From Chamaelirium japonicum (taxonomy: Eukaryota > Streptophyta > Magnoliopsida > Liliales > Melanthiaceae): a DNA stretch of 64,000 nt. This document shows, piece after piece, positions 20,974-34,789 of the stretch. The notes under the pieces were generated by a model. That model ran no database searches and had not been told where the DNA came from. It saw nothing but the letters and a program-made list of their open reading frames with translations. The translations under genes were made by a program, and so were the position numbers. The stretch is taken from assembly GCA_947650365.1 (NCBI GenBank), contig OX393549.1:18232896-18296895 (forward strand). The letters run 5' to 3'. Position 1 is the first letter of the stretch; each line of letters starts with the position of its first letter.

Positions 20974-23308
20974 TGTTAGAATTGGTGAGGTCTATAGCTC
21001 GTAAAAACCTATAGTTTAGCTATGTATGGTTGATAGTATAGGAATGCATATTGGTACGTATCTTAGTACGTGTTCTAATTACCGAACAGAGAGCCATGAC
21101 TACATGGTAATCCACTTGAGTGGGAGACTCAAGGGATTGGTCCCATGTAACCTAAATACGTTCGCAGCTCTGATTAGGGTTAATCGCCCTATCAGGACAA
21201 GCTGTTGGTATGACAGAGCGTGGGTGTCTCCACCACGGTCATTACCAGGCACAATGTCTGTGGCCGAACGGAACCAACACGGTGCACAGATAGGTGAGCA
21301 GACACCGGTGCACTAAACCGTGTTTCTGCTTAGGGTAAAACGGTCCTAAACCCTGAGGAACCATGTCTGGTGGACTAACCAGTTGTGTGGTGCTTTAGCG
21401 CACCAATGTGTGAGGATCCGGATGCAGTGATCCAAAACCACAGTGTACTGGGTTACCCGGCTGGCGTTGCATCAGCATGTCACTCCTGCAGGCTATCCAC
21501 ACCCCTAACGGGAGGTGTGTTCCTTGGTCTTACCTACGTCGTATTAAACCCTGGCCAGGTGGTCATCAGTTGGACTGGTGACGAATCCGGTTGCTCGAAA
21601 GAGTAATCAGAGATACGATGTATGTGGTCAACCTGGAAGGAACCGAGTCATATGAGCACTCGAGTCTGACGCTATTCTCCACCGCTCGAGTTGCGTCATG
21701 GCACCAGTGGAGGGACATCGGGTTTACCATACTAAGCGGAGAGCAGGGATATGAGGGAGAACATAGTAAGTCCGGGGGAATTGGAGTGCATCCTGCGTCA
21801 CACTCTAGGTGGCTACGCAGGTTAACTCGGACTCAAGGATCGATGGTACACTCGGGTAGTGTGTCGATCGAGTCTGAGTTGGAAGCCATGAACCCTGGTC
21901 CCTGAAGGTTCCACCTTATCGATATTATGTACGGTTCTTATATCATCTACTCGAAACACAGAACGTAGTTAGAGGACGCGAGAAGTCCAAGCCTACGCTC
22001 CGTGAGTGCTTCGCACTAGTTCACGGTAGATGCGTAGCTACGTGTGTGCACTAAGGGGAAACCCTAGGTTAGTGCAGAGACGCATGTAGTAATTTCTTGT
22101 CATAAGTGGACTTTGCCACATGGGTGCGATGCACCAGGACATATTGCGAGTTGACTAGTTGACTTCACTAGGGGCACCTTATGGAAACCTCAGAGAATAG
22201 TGAAATCACTGGTGCACTTCACTTATGTGTGCCTTGCAAAGTCTCGTACACGAGGAACGGCCAACTAGTGACATAAGGGCGTTTTGGTCATACTATGCAC
22301 CACTATGCACTAAGGGGGCCGGCCCTGAGTGTTGAGAGACTGGTTAAGGCCGGCCCTATTAGTTTCAGGAGGTTGTTGCCTCCGATGAAAGGGTCGGTCA
22401 AGAGGCGCAGAAAAGGGGCTGGTTTTGACCGTTTTCGAAAACAAGGAAAAGATAGAGATAAAAGAAGAGATATATAGGGAGAGGTTTGAATCAGTCAATC
22501 CTGTCCGCTAAGCTTATCCGTAAGGATAAGGCCGGCCCTATATAAGGCATAGGGAGAGAGGGGGGGACGAAATTAATGAGCCATGCAAGACATAGGGCCG
22601 GCCCAAGCCATGGGGGAAACCCTAGCCACCCCCTCTCCTCTCTTTGCATCTCCTCTCTCGTCTCTCTCCCCCTCGCTTGCGCCATTGGATGGCGACTCGT
22701 CTTCCTCACGTGGTATTTCGTAGAAGGAGAAAGCTCATCGTATGGAGGCACTCAGAGATCCATCGACGAGATGCCATGCATCGTGTGAGATCGGGTGAAC
22801 TAGAAGGCGTCTCCCGCAACCTTTTGTTGTCCAGAATTTGCACAGAAACGGAAAATCAGCGTTTTTTTTGTGATTCCGGGATCTATAGAAGTCCAAACGA
22901 CGTGAAACTTGTTGCAAAAGTTGCATCTCGAAGTTGGCTACCTGCAGTCCAAATTTCAGCCCAATCGGAGTTCGGAGCAGAAAGTTATGCCCGTCGCACC
23001 GAAGCTATGTCGAGCAGATCCGTAGCCCGTCTCCATCGACAAAGAAGAAATTTGTCGCGGTGAAAGATTCCGCACGCAGGTATGATCTCTAACAAGAAGA
23101 TCTAACATAATTAGAACATGCATTCATGCTAGATTGTTCTTTTACGTTAGATCGTCGTTAGGGGTTTGCGTAGTTGCCATGCTAGTTTCATACACGCATA
23201 TGTAGATCGTTTCGATGAAAATTTTGATATGTAACGCACACCGCTCTCGGTCCTCGGACCTATTCTTTGCTTCCGCTGCGGGCCTCTACCATGGAATTAT
23301 TTCTAACA
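20974..23308 (+). repeat. 5' LTR of C-inner
   Basis: A 2,335-bp LTR. TATATAA at 22539-22545 follows GGCCGGCCC and is the likely core promoter. It is almost the same as 28703-31037, with scattered single-base differences. It is also the reverse complement, with more differences, of the C-outer LTRs. Confidence 0.92.
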
Positions 23309-23310
23309 AT

Positions 23311-23322
23311 TGGTATCAGAGC
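23311..23322 (+). other. Primer binding site of C-inner
   Basis: TGGTATCAGAGC, two bases after the LTR end. This is the usual plant copia primer site complementary to the 3' end of initiator methionine tRNA. Confidence 0.85.
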
Positions 23323-25400
23323 ACGCTAGTGGTGTGCGTTTTATGTTTTTCATGAAACCGTCATGTGCGCGCATGAATAGTAAGTACCGCCATCGGGGTT
23401 CTACGAGTAGATCATGCATAGTATTTTTTTGTGTGTTCTATGAATTATTCTTGCAGGGCGCCGCTTCTAATATTATTCTGGATATGTGATTGCTTGCTAC
23501 CGGGGTTCGGACCCCGTGTTAGCGATTTTGTCTGGATGTTTTTTCTTCTGTGTGTGGATAGATTTTAGAGCCATAGTCGGACAAGAGGTGAAGATTGACC
23601 ACCCTTGATTCCCAAGCTCTTAGCTAGGTTTGTTTTCCTTTTTGTTCTAGGAAATTGTGTACGAGCGAGCACTTGCTCGAAGCGTACTAGAGCTTTTTCG
23701 GTTACAGATTGAAGAGGAGGACTTACCGTGGAGATCCACCACCGGGAGGATGAGCGGAACCTTGGAGGACGATGACGATCCGGCGAAGCGTACACAATGA
23801 CGGCAAAGGGCAGAAAGCGTCAGGAGGTCGTATACAGAGGCTTGCACCGGATCGAGGACCTTGCGAAGGAGACAGAGAGCCGGTGCTGTGCCAGTCAGGT
23901 TCAGGGGTCGGACCCTGAACTTGATTCAGTTGTGTGCTTGTTTCTTTCAGTAGTTCTTTATATTTATGTAGAGAACCCCGATGCAATAATTTGATTATCT
24001 GTGTTAGAGGGATGCCCTTTCCCCTCGGGTCCTAGCGACCTTATTAGGATAGGATTCCACTAGTGATGCCTATTATTTAATTGACCCTTGATGATAGCAT
24101 AAATTCCTCACATTTGGTTATGCCCCCATTAGGTCAACACCCGATTAGGCGGGTGTGCCTATTTGGCAAGCATCGAAACCTAGAATGAGTTGGAATTCTA
24201 CTATGACATCATTCATCAAATTTATAAGTAAGGCACCATGGTAGTGGAAGACCTTTCCTGTTAGTCTGACCTTAGGCTAGGCTCCAGGGCATTAGCGTAA
24301 TCGCCAAGTTTGCAAAGCATCGATGTTCTTAGGATATGTAATGTGACCCTTGAGTGGAGAAATCAACTCGAGGCAGGGACTATGATATTCCGAGATCGAT
24401 TAATGCTTTGCGAAAGGCTTGAATGCTAGTGGGAGCACGGTATGACCAGGGTCTAGTGTATAGGTTGTCGTGACCTTAGTGTACACTCATACTTGCATTA
24501 AATAACCCTCATAAATAATAAGGGATGTGTAAGAGGACTCGTTGAGATCCTCTGGCCTCCACAACCAACTGCTTTGTGTCTGGGTGGAAGGGCGTAGCTC
24601 GACACCCCCTAGGGTAAGGGTTATGTTTTTCCATGCCAGATAACTTAGCGGTCTCCTTCAGGATATGGCGGTTACGGGGCCAGGAGAGACGGGCTTTTTA
24701 TCCCACCCTAGTGGGGACCGCATGAACTCCCGTGCCGTAATTGCTTAGGCTTGTGGGTAAGCATCCGAAGTGGACGTGAGGCATCTATTGCTTGCACAAT
24801 GGGGATCACGTGGCACTGGCCAAAAGGACAACCATGGTCCATCAAAGCCCTTAGTTGGCAGATTTGGATAGGGTCAAGGAAAGGCCCGTGTAAGCGGATT
24901 GACGCTGCATGATGCCCCCTATGGCAGGTGTAGTCGATTCCGAGATCTTACATACATGGTTAATTAATCCATAGAGGTGTCTTCGCTGTGAGGGTAGCGC
25001 TGACATTTGGATATAATTAGCTTATTTTAAAATTCCATAAAATAAGTTATTTTGCATTCGTTTTCATTCAACCATATAGTTCCCCAATCCGCTATCCCAT
25101 AAGAGAACCAGTTATCGGGTCTCTAACTACGTAGAGCCGAAGCACTTTCTTTAGATTATGCATAGGGTAGTAAAAACGTACATTGGCATGTAATCTAAGT
25201 ATCCCTGTATTAGACCTAATGGGTCTAGATATCACTAGGACACTAACTAGGGCATATGACGACTAGCAAGAGTCTAAGGAGATGTGCAAGTGCTATGTTA
25301 TAGCAGACTTGCGGACAACTCTTTAGAAGCGAGTCAGAGATATGCCGGGTCTTCTCTAATAAAGTTTTACTTGCATAAGATGTCTGCTAGGCGAAGTAGG
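23323..25400 (+). other. Long leader of C-inner, no recognisable coding
   Basis: About 2.1 kb between the primer site and the first recognisable pol remnants. It has no frame above 90 codons and no gag motif that I can identify. C-outer has the matching stretch at about 34790-36875 in reverse, with most features kept. It may be a long untranslated leader plus a decayed gag. Confidence 0.5.
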
Positions 25401-28400
25401 TAGACCCATCGCTTATCCACTAAGATACTTGTCGGTACCGAGATGTCTGAGGGTATGTTTGTTCGGGAACACATACTTGAGTTCCAGATCGAACTAGATT
25501 CCAAAGACATAGTACCAGATGACGAGGTGGTGGAAGACGTCTGTCTTGCATCCTTATCTGGAACCTCGAAGGCGTTGTCAGAGACTTTAGCTTTAACAAG
25601 CTAGAGATGACAAACGCAGAACTTCTAAGGAGATTTCTAAGAGACAAAGGATGGGATCAAGATTAAAGGCAAACCCTTTAGTGCTTAACCTAGGTTTTCT
25701 TTAGAAGAACCTAAGGGAGTAACTTATAAGAGATCGAAAACTATTCTAGTGCAGAAACTAGTGTGGACTCCTAAGTATGGTAACGCTAAGGACGGAAGAG
25801 TTTCTGTTTTAGCAAGTACAGGGGGTATTTGAAGATTAAGTATGGCCTCAGGATGTTAGGATTTGAGTCGCTATCTAGTAGCAGTTCTTATGCTTCTTAG
25901 AATGTAGACTTTGGGTCTATAGAGATTCAAGGAAAGTAGAAGGCTGCTTTATAGTGAAGTAATCCTAACATAGGTACTGATGCCATAAGCCGCTGCGGAA
26001 GCTGTTAGATATGAATGTCTTAGTTTTTTCGAAATACAGATTTTGTTTTTTAGAGATGTAGGTCTGTTTCCTCCTTAGTAAATAAAGTTTTTTAGTTTTA
26101 GACAGCACCGTATGTGTGTATCTTAAACTGAAAAGATAGCTTCAGTACTAGAGGAATAGATCAGAATAATCTCTTTAAATTTAATCTTAATTCGGAAATA
26201 GATTTCATGACAGCTGCAGCGTCAAATTTAAATTCATCTAAATCCTTCGGAGAATCTATCCCATTTGTGATCCCTCTGATTTAGATATTTTGCCTCAGAT
26301 AAATTCAGAGGTGACAGAAGGCCGAGTTTCTGTTCACAGAATCATCGGAGATCCTTCTAACCTATGAGTGTAATCTGGAAGGCAGAATAACTAAAAGGGC
26401 CATGAAGGTATGGGAGTTAGTTAATTTTGACGTCTATGGTTCCAAGAGCGTCCAGACAATAGGAGTCTCTTCGATTTAATCGAGGGAATGAGAACCTATC
26501 GGATGGGTTCCATAGGATCCTGAAGGAGCATGGGATTATCTCCCAGTTAAATTCTCATAGGATGAAACATCAGAATGAAGTCTCCGAGAGAAGGAATCGG
26601 ACCCTGTTTGACATGGTCTGTAGTATGATGAATATTGCCAAATGTACTACCCACCCTTTGGTGGGGTTGTACCTTAAAACAGTAGCTTATATCTAAAACT
26701 CTCTCTCATCTAGATCAGTGCCTCAGACCTATAGAGAGCTATAGTCTAAGCGAAAGCTGACACTATAGAGTCTCGAGATATAGGGTTGTCCTGCACTTGT
26801 GCAAAAGGACAAGAGGGATGAGATGGAGATGTAGTTCCAGGTATATCTGTTTGTAGGTTACCCTTAGGAGGCATAAGGTGGACTGTTCTATGATCTTGAG
26901 GTTTGGAAGGTAATCGTTTCTACGAATACCATCTACCTAGACCAGGATTATATTATAGACCATAAGTTTACCGGTAAGGTAGTTCTGGGTGAACTACTGG
27001 TACTGGTAGAGAGTGCGCATCTGAAAACGTAGTGGGAGTAGATGATACAAGAAACTAGTATACCAGACACTGTAGAAACAATTCACTTTTGTACCACCAC
27101 CACTTCGTCGTTGTGGGACCATCAGAGCTCCTGAAAGATACTATGGAGAAACTTCGATAGTTAATCCAGAGTTTCAGGAGGATGATCCCTAGAGCTACGA
27201 AGAAGTAGTGGGAGCTTCCTTTGTACCACCACCACCTCGTCGTTGTGGGACCATCAGAGCTCCTGAAAGATACTATGGAGAAACTTTGATAGTTAATCCA
27301 TAGTTTCAGGAGGATGATCCCTAGAGCTACGAAGAAGTAGTGGGAGCTTTCGACAGCTCTGACTGACAAAAGACTATGGAGGCGAATTTGCATCAATATC
27401 ACTTGGAATAGTCTTGACACTTATAGCACTATCACCCTTCGGGGTGTAGGAGGTGTATAAGAAGAGCACCCGGTTAAGACTTAAGTAGCTAGATTAGTTA
27501 CCAAAGGAGAAGGGATTGACTATGTCAAAACCATCTCACTGGTAGTTATGCCTAAGTCTATATCGGATCCTCTTAATCCATCGTAGCCCATTATAGTTGG
27601 GAGATCTGGTTGATGGATGTCAAGACAGTTATTCCCTAACGGGAATTTGGAAACGACATATGGATGAGTAGCCCCAGGCTTTGTGTCAGTAGGTTAGGAA
27701 GATATGGAATGCAAGTTGCAACGGTCCATTTATGGACTGATGCAAGCATCCAAGTTGGAATATCTATTTTGATCAAGGGAATCCGCTCATACGGATTTGA
27801 TCAGAATGAGGATAAACCAAGATGGTACAGGAAAGGTGAAATAGCTACAAGGGTATATTTAGTGCTTTACGTTAACGATATTCTACTGATTGAAAATAAT
27901 GTAGGAATATTGTTTACGGTAAAGGTTTGTAGTCATCACAATTCGATGTGAAAGACCCTGATGAGGCGAGTTATGTTCTGGGAATCAAGGTAACTCGAGA
28001 TAACTAGAGCAAGGTTCTCTTGCTGTCACAGGCTACGCATGAAGATAAGATTCTAGCCAGATTCATTTTACGAGGCTAGATATCTATTGCGCAGCAGGAA
28101 TGATGGGTCGGTTTCAGTTGAACCCGGGTTCAGATCTCTGGACCGATGTGAAGGGTATACTCAGAAATCCTCATTAAGTAAGGATTGTGAGTTAGCTTGC
28201 ACTTCACAGGTCCTGATATCAATTGGACACACAGGATCTGACTTTGGTGTCAGATGTGTGTTCCAGAGAATCGATTTCAGGGATTATTTTTATCTTGGGA
28301 TTAGAAGCGGTAGTTGGTAGAGTGTGAAGCAAGAGTGCATCACAGACTCTACCATAGAGGCTTAGCACGTTGTTACGTGCGAGGTATTATATCAGGTGGT

Positions 28401-28690
28401 AAGGCTTAGGAAGTTCTTAGAGAACTTGGGATGCGTACCAGAGGCTCAGGTATCTGTTGTTGCCAACAGAAGAGCGGTAAGCAAGGTCCAAGGAGACTAG
28501 GCACCACCATTAGGGGAAACCCATCAAGTACAAACTCCACTTGATCTGACAGTTATAGGAGGAAATGCAAGTAGCGGTACTGAGGTGGAATCTACAGACA
28601 ATGTTGCCAATTCCTTTAAGGAATTCCTACAAAGGCTTTTGGGCAGCATGTAGAAGCTACAGAGCTCAATACCGTTATTCCTCGTTAGAC
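25401..28690 (+). pseudogene. Decayed copia gag-pol of C-inner
   Basis: Many stops and shifts, but domain remnants appear in copia order, with integrase before reverse transcriptase. The integrase core tail (about 26510-26650) reads LKEHGIISQLNS and then VSERRNRTLFDMV. The linker before reverse transcriptase contains APERYYG and is duplicated (27091-27349). Reverse transcriptase remnants are ARLVTKGEGIDYVKT (about 27490) and FDQNEDKPRWY plus LVLYVNDILLIEN (27797-27900, YVND in place of the usual YVDD). A degraded RNase H tail runs up to the polypurine tract (28320-28680). No functional product is possible. Confidence 0.8.
27091..27349 (+). repeat. 132-bp tandem duplication in the copia pol linker
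   Basis: Two copies with a period of 132 bases (27091 and 27223), starting GTACCACCACCAC. The same duplication with the same period lies in C-outer at 32851-33114 on the minus strand. It therefore arose before the two copies separated. 132 is a multiple of three, so it would have added 44 residues in frame. Confidence 0.85.
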
Positions 28691-28702
28691 CTAGTGGGAG
28701 AT
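28691..28702 (+). other. Polypurine tract of C-inner
   Basis: CTAGTGGGAGAT immediately before the 3' LTR. The reverse complement stands next to the left LTR of C-outer at about 31500-31511. Confidence 0.75.
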
Positions 28703-31037
28703 TGTTAGAATTGATGAGGTCTATAGCTCGTAAAAACCTATAGTTTAGCTATGTATGGTTGATAGTATAGGAATGCATATTGGTACGTACCTTAGTACGT
28801 GTTCTAATTACAGAACAGAGAGCCATGACTATATGGTAATCCACTTGAGTGGGAGACTCAAGGGATTGGTCCCATGTAACCTAAATACGTTCGCAGCTCT
28901 GATTAGGGTTGGTCGCCCTATCAGGACAAGCTGTTGGGATGACAGAGCATGGGTGTCTGCACCACGGTCATTACCAGGCACAGTGTCTGTGGCCGAACGG
29001 AACCAACACGGTGCACAGATAGGTGAGCAGACACCGGTGCACTAAACCGTGTTTCTGCTTAGGGTAAAACGGTCCTAAACCCTGAGGAACCATGTCTGGT
29101 GGACTAACCAGTTGTGTGGTGCTTTGGCGCACCAATGTGTGAGGATCCGGATGCAGTGATCCAAAACCACGGTGTACTGGGTTACCCGGCTGGCGTTGCA
29201 TCAGCATGTCACTCCTGCAGGCTATCCACACTCCTAACGGGAGGTGTGTTCCTTGGTCTGACCTACGTCGTATTAAACCCTGGCCAGGTGGTCATCAGTT
29301 GGACTGGTGACGAATCCGGTTGCTCGAAAGAGTAATCAGAGATATGATGTATGTGGTCAACCTGGAAGGAACCGAGTCATATGAGCACTCGAGTCTGACG
29401 GTATTCTCCACCGCTCGAGTTGCGTCATGGCACCAGTGGAGGGACATCGGGTTTACCATACTAAGCGGAGAGCAGGGATATGAGGGAGAATATAGTAAGT
29501 CCGGGGGAATTGGAGTGCAGCCTGCGTCGCACTCTGGGTGGCTACGCAGGTTAACTCGGACTCAAGGATCGATGGTACACTCGGGTAGTGTGTCGATCGA
29601 GTCTGAGTTGGAAGCCATGAACCCTGATCCCTGAAGGTTCCACCTTATCGATATTATGTATGGTTATTATATCATCTCCTCGAAACACAGAACGTAGTTA
29701 GAGGAAGTGAGAAGTCCAAGCCTACACTCCGTGAGTGCTTCGCACTAGTGCACGGTAGATGCGTAGCTACGTGTGTGTACTAAGGGGAAACCCAAGGTTA
29801 GTGCAGAGACGCATGTAGTAATTCCTTGTCATAAGTGGACTTTGCCACATGGGTGCGATGCACCAGGACATGTTGCGAGTTGACTAGTTGACTTCACTAG
29901 GGGCACCTTATGGGAACCTCAGAGAATAGTGAAATCACTGGTGCACTTCACTTATGTGTGCCTTGTAAAGTCTCGTACACGAGGAACGGCCAAGTAGTGA
30001 CATAAGGGCGTTTTGGTCATACTATGCACCACTATGCACTAAGGGGGCCAGCCCTGAGTGTTGAGAGACTGGTTAAGGCCGGCCCTATTAGTTTCAGGAG
30101 GTTGTTGCCTCCGATGAAAGGGTCGGTCAAGAGGCGCAGAAAACGGGCTGCTTTTGACCGTTTTCGAAAACAAGGAAAAGATAGAGATAAAAGAAGAGAT
30201 ATATAGGGAGAGGTTTGAATTAGTCAATCCTGTCCGATAGACTTATCCGTAAGGATAAGGCCGGCCCTATATAAGGCATAGGGAGAGAGGGGGGGACGAA
30301 ATTAATGAACCATGCAAGCCCTAGGGCCGGCCCAAGCCATGGGGGAAACCCTAGCCACCCCCTCTCCTCTCTTTGCATCTCCTCTCTCGTCTCTCTCTCC
30401 CTCGCTTGCGCCATTGGATGGCGACTTGTCTTCCTCACGTGGTGTTTCGTAGAAGGAGAAGACTCGTCGTATGGAGGCACTCAGAGATCCATCGACGAGG
30501 TGCCGTGCATCGTGTGAGATCGGGTGAACTAGAAGGCGTCTCCCGCAACCTTTTGCTGTCCAGAATCTGCACAGAAACAGAAAATCAGGGTTGTTTCTGT
30601 GATTCCGGGAGCTACAGAAGTCCAAACGACGTGAAACTTGTTGTAAAAGTTGCGTCTCGAAGTTGGCTACCTGCATTCCAAATTTCAGCCCAATCGGAGT
30701 TCGGAGCAGAAAGTTATGCCCATCGCACCGAAGCTATGTCGAGCAGATCCGTAGCCCGTCTCCATCTACAAAGAAGAAATTTGTCGCGGTGAAAGATTCC
30801 GCACGCAGTTATGATCTCTAACAAGAAGATCTAACATAATTAGAATATGCATTCATGCTAGATTGTTATTTTACGTTAGATCGTCGTTAGGGGTTTGCGT
30901 AGTTGCCATGCTAGTTTCATACACGCATATGTAGATCGTTTCGATGAAAATTTTTATATGTAACGCACACCGCTCTCGGTCCTCGGACCTATTCTTTGCT
31001 TCCGCTGCGGGCCTCTACCATGAAATTATTTCCAACA
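28703..31037 (+). repeat. 3' LTR of C-inner
   Basis: Begins TGTTAGAATTGATGAGG and ends ATTTCCAACA. Length 2,335 bp, the same as the 5' LTR. TATATAA at 30268-30274. It is followed by the duplicated TTTGG. Confidence 0.92.
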
Positions 31038-31042
31038 TTTGG

Positions 31043-31499
31043 ATCACTGCATCCGGATCCTCACACATTGGTGCGCCAAAGCACCACACAACTGGTTAGT
31101 CCACCAGACATGGTTCCTCAGGGTTTAGGACCGTTTTACCCTAAGCAGAAACACGGTTTAGTGCACCAATGTCTGCTCATCGATCTGTGCACCGTGTTGG
31201 TTCCGTTCAGCCATAGACACTGTGCCTGGTAATGACCATGGTGGAGACACCCACGCTCTGTCATCCCAACAGCTTATCCTGATAGGGCGACCAACCCTTA
31301 TCAGAGCTGCGAACGTATTTAGGTTACATGGGACCAATCCCTTGAGTCTCCCACTCAAGTGGATTACCATATAGCCATGGCTCTCTGTTCTGTAATCAGA
31401 ACACGTACTAAGGTACGTACCAATATGCATTCCTATACTATCAACCATACATAGCTAAACTATTGGTTTTACGAGCTGTAGACCTCACCAATTCTAACA
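31043..31499 (-). repeat. Left LTR of C-outer, second part
   Basis: Continues the LTR interrupted at 20973: ATCACTGCATCCGGATCC here joins the TTTTGG there, as in the uninterrupted right LTR at about 38760. It ends CCAATTCTAACA. Confidence 0.9.
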
Positions 31500-31511
31500 A
31501 TCTCCCACTAG

Positions 31512-34500
31512 GTCTAACGAGGAATAACGGTGTTGAGCTGTGTAGCTTCTACATGCTGCCCAAAAACCTTTGCAGGAATTCCCTAAAGGAATTGGCAACA
31601 TTGTCTGTAGATTCCACCTCAGTACCGCTACTTACATTTCCTCCTATAACTGTCAGATCAAGTGGAGTTTGTACTTGATGGGTTTCCCCTCACGGTGGTG
31701 CCTAGTCTCCTTGGACCTTGCTTACCGCTCTTCTGTTGTAACAATAGATAACTGAGCCTCTGGTATGCGTCCCAAGTTCTCTAAGAACTTCCTAAGCCTT
31801 ACCACCTGATATACTACTTCGCACGCAACAACGTGCTAAGCCTCTATGGTAGAGTCTGTGATGCACTTGCTTCACACTTTACCAACCATCGCTTCTAATC
31901 CCAAGATAAAAATAATCCCTGATATCGATTTTCTGGAACGCACATATGACACCAAAGCCAGATCCTGTGTGTCCAATCGATATCAGGACCTGTGAAGTGC
32001 AAACTAACTCACAATCCTTACTTAATGAGGATTTCTGAGTATACCCTTCACATCGGTCCAGAGATCTGGACCCGGGTTCAACTGAAACCGACCCATCATT
32101 CCTGCTGCGCAATAGATATCTAGCCTCGTAAAACGAATCTGGCTAGAATCTTATCTTCATGCATAGCCTGTGACAGCAAGAGAATCTTGCTCTGGTTATC
32201 TAGAGTTACCTTGATTCCTAGAGCATAACTCGCCTCACTAGGGTCTTTCACATCGAATTGTGATGACTACAAACCTTTACCATAAACAATATTCCTACGT
32301 CATTTTCAATCAATAGAATATCGTTAACGTAAAGTACTAAATATACCCTTGTAGCTATTTCACCTTTCCTGTACCATCTTGGTTTATCCTTATTCTGATC
32401 AAATCCGTGTGAGCGGATTCCCTTGATCAAAATAGATATTCCAACTTGGATGCTTGTATCAGTCCATAAATGGACCTTTGCAACTTACATCACATATCTT
32501 CCTGACCTACTGACACAAAGCCTGGGGCGATATCATCCATATGTCCTTTCCAAATTCCCGTTAGGGAATAACTGTCTTGACATCCATCTACCAGATCTCC
32601 CAACTATAATGGGCTGCGATGGACTAAGAGGATCCGTTATAGACTTATGCATAGCTACCAATGACATGGTTTTGACATAGTCAATCCCTTCTCCTTTGGT
32701 AACTAATCTAGCTACTTAAGTCTTAACTGGGTGCTCTTCTTATACACCTCCTATACCCTGAAGGGTGATAGTGTCATAAGTGTCAAGACTGTTCCAAGGG
32801 ACGTTGATGCTGATTTGCCTCCATGGTCTTTTGTTAGTCTGAGCTGTCGGAAGCTCCCACTACTTCTTCGTAGCTCTAGGGATCATCCTCCTGAAACTCT
32901 GGATTAACTATCGAAGTTTCTTCATAGTATCTTTCAGGAACTCTGATGGTCTCACAACGATAAGGTGGTGGTGGTACAAAGGAAGCTCCCACTACTTCTT
33001 CGTAGCTCTAGTGATCATCCTCCTGAAACTCTGGATTAACTATCGAAGTTTCTCCATAGTATCTTTCAGGAGCTCTAATGCTCTCACAACGATGAGGTGG
33101 TGGTGGTACAAAGTGAATCATTTCTACAATACCTGGTATACTAGTTTCTGTATCATCTACTCCCACTACGTTTTCAGATGCGCACTCTCTACCAATACCC
33201 AGTAGTTCACCCAGAACTACCTTACCGGTAAACTTATGGTCTATAATATAATCCTGATCTAGGTAGATGGTATTCGTAGAAACGATTACCTTCTAAACCT
33301 CAAGATCATAGAACAGTCCACCTTATGCCTCCTAAGGGTAACCTACAAACAGATATACCTGGAACTACATCTCCATCTCATCCCTCTTGTCCTTTTGCAC
33401 AAGTGCAGGACAACCCTATATCTCAAGACTCTATAGTGTCAGCTTTTGCTTAGACCATAGCTCTCTATAGGTCTGAGGCACTGATCTAGATGAGAGAGAG
33501 TTTCAGATATAAGGTACTGTTTTAAGGTACAACCCCACCAAAGGGTGGGTAGTACATTTGACAATATTCATCATACTACGGACCATGTCAAACAGGGTCC
33601 GATTCTTTCTCTCGGAGACTTCATTCTGACATTTCATCCTAGGAGCATTTAACTGAGAGATAATCCCATGCTCCTTCAGGATCCTATGGAACCCATCCGA
33701 TAGGTTCTCATTCCCTCGATTAAATCGAAGAGACTCCTATTGTCTGGACGCTCTTGGAACCATAGACGTCAAAATTAACTAACTCCCATACCTTCATGGC
33801 CCTTTTAGTTATTTTGCCTTCCAGATTAAACTCATAGGTTAGAAGGATCTCCGATGATTCTGTGAACAGAAACTCGGCCTTCTGTCACCTCTGAATTTAT
33901 CTGAGGCAAAATATCTAAATCAGAGGGATCACAAATGGGATAGATTCTCCGAAGGATTTAGATGAATTTAAATTTGACGCTGCAGCTGTAATGAAATCTA
34001 TTTCCGAATTAAGATTAAATTTAAAGAGATTATTCTGATCTATTCCTCTAGTACTGAAGCTATCTTTTCAGTTTAAGATACACACAAATGGTGCTGTCTA
34101 AAACTAAAAACTTCATTTACCAAGGAGGAAACAGAACTACATCTCTAAAAAACAAAATCTGTATTTCGAAAAAACTAAGACATTCATATCTAACAGCTTC
34201 CGCAGCGGCTTATGGCATCAGTACCTATGTTAGGATTACTTCACTATAAAGTAGCCTTCTGCTTTCCTTGAATCTCTGTAGACCCGAAGTCTACATTCTA
34301 AGAAGCATAAGAACTGCTACTAGATAGCGACTCAAATCCTAACATCCTGAGGCCATACTCAATCTTCAAATACCCCCTATACTTGCTAAAACAGAAACAC
34401 TTCCGTCCTTAGCGTTACCATACTTAGGAGACCACACTAGTTTCTGCACTAGAATAATTTTCGATCTCTTATAAGTTACTCCCTTAGGTTCTTCTAAAGA

Positions 34501-34789
34501 AGACCTAGGTTAAGCACTAAAGGCTTTGCCTTTAATCTTGATCCCATCCTTTGTCTCTTAGAAATCTCCTTAGAAGTTCTGCGTTTGTCATCTCTAGCTT
34601 GTTAAAGCTAAAGTCTCTGACAACGCCTTCGAGGTTCCAGACAATGATGGAAGACAGACGTCTTCCACCACCTCGTCATCTGGTACTATGTCTTTGGAAT
34701 CTAGTTTGATCTGGAACTCAAGTATGTGTTCCCGAACAAACATACCTTTAGACATCTCGGTACCGACAAGTATCTTGGTGGATAAGCGA
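31512..34789 (-). pseudogene. Decayed copia gag-pol of C-outer
   Basis: Minus-strand counterpart of the C-inner coding region, with as many stops. Remnants are the RNase H tail next to the polypurine tract (about 31510-31880) and reverse transcriptase with LVLYVNDILLIEN (about 32295-32345) and FDQNKDKPRWY (about 32370-32405). The duplicated linker is at 32851-33114, and the integrase tail with RNRTLFDMV is near 33580-33610. The same YVND change and the same linker duplication as in C-inner show that both descend from one already altered source. Confidence 0.78.

Larger units (their letters stand above)
20974..31037 (+). mobile_element. Ty1/copia LTR retrotransposon C-inner, nested in C-outer
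   Basis: A 10,064-bp element with two 2,335-bp LTRs (20974-23308 and 28703-31037), beginning TGTTAGAATT and ending TTTCTAACA or TTTCCAACA. It is flanked by a perfect five-base duplication TTTGG (20969-20973 and 31038-31042). It belongs to the same family as the element it interrupts, in the opposite orientation. Primer site and polypurine tract are present. The coding region is a string of short frames with many stops. Confidence 0.93.

Noticed and set aside
22295..22477. 60-70 codon frames conserved in all four copia LTRs
   Set aside because: Conservation is that expected of the LTR DNA; open on both strands, with no motif or codon bias to support a gene.
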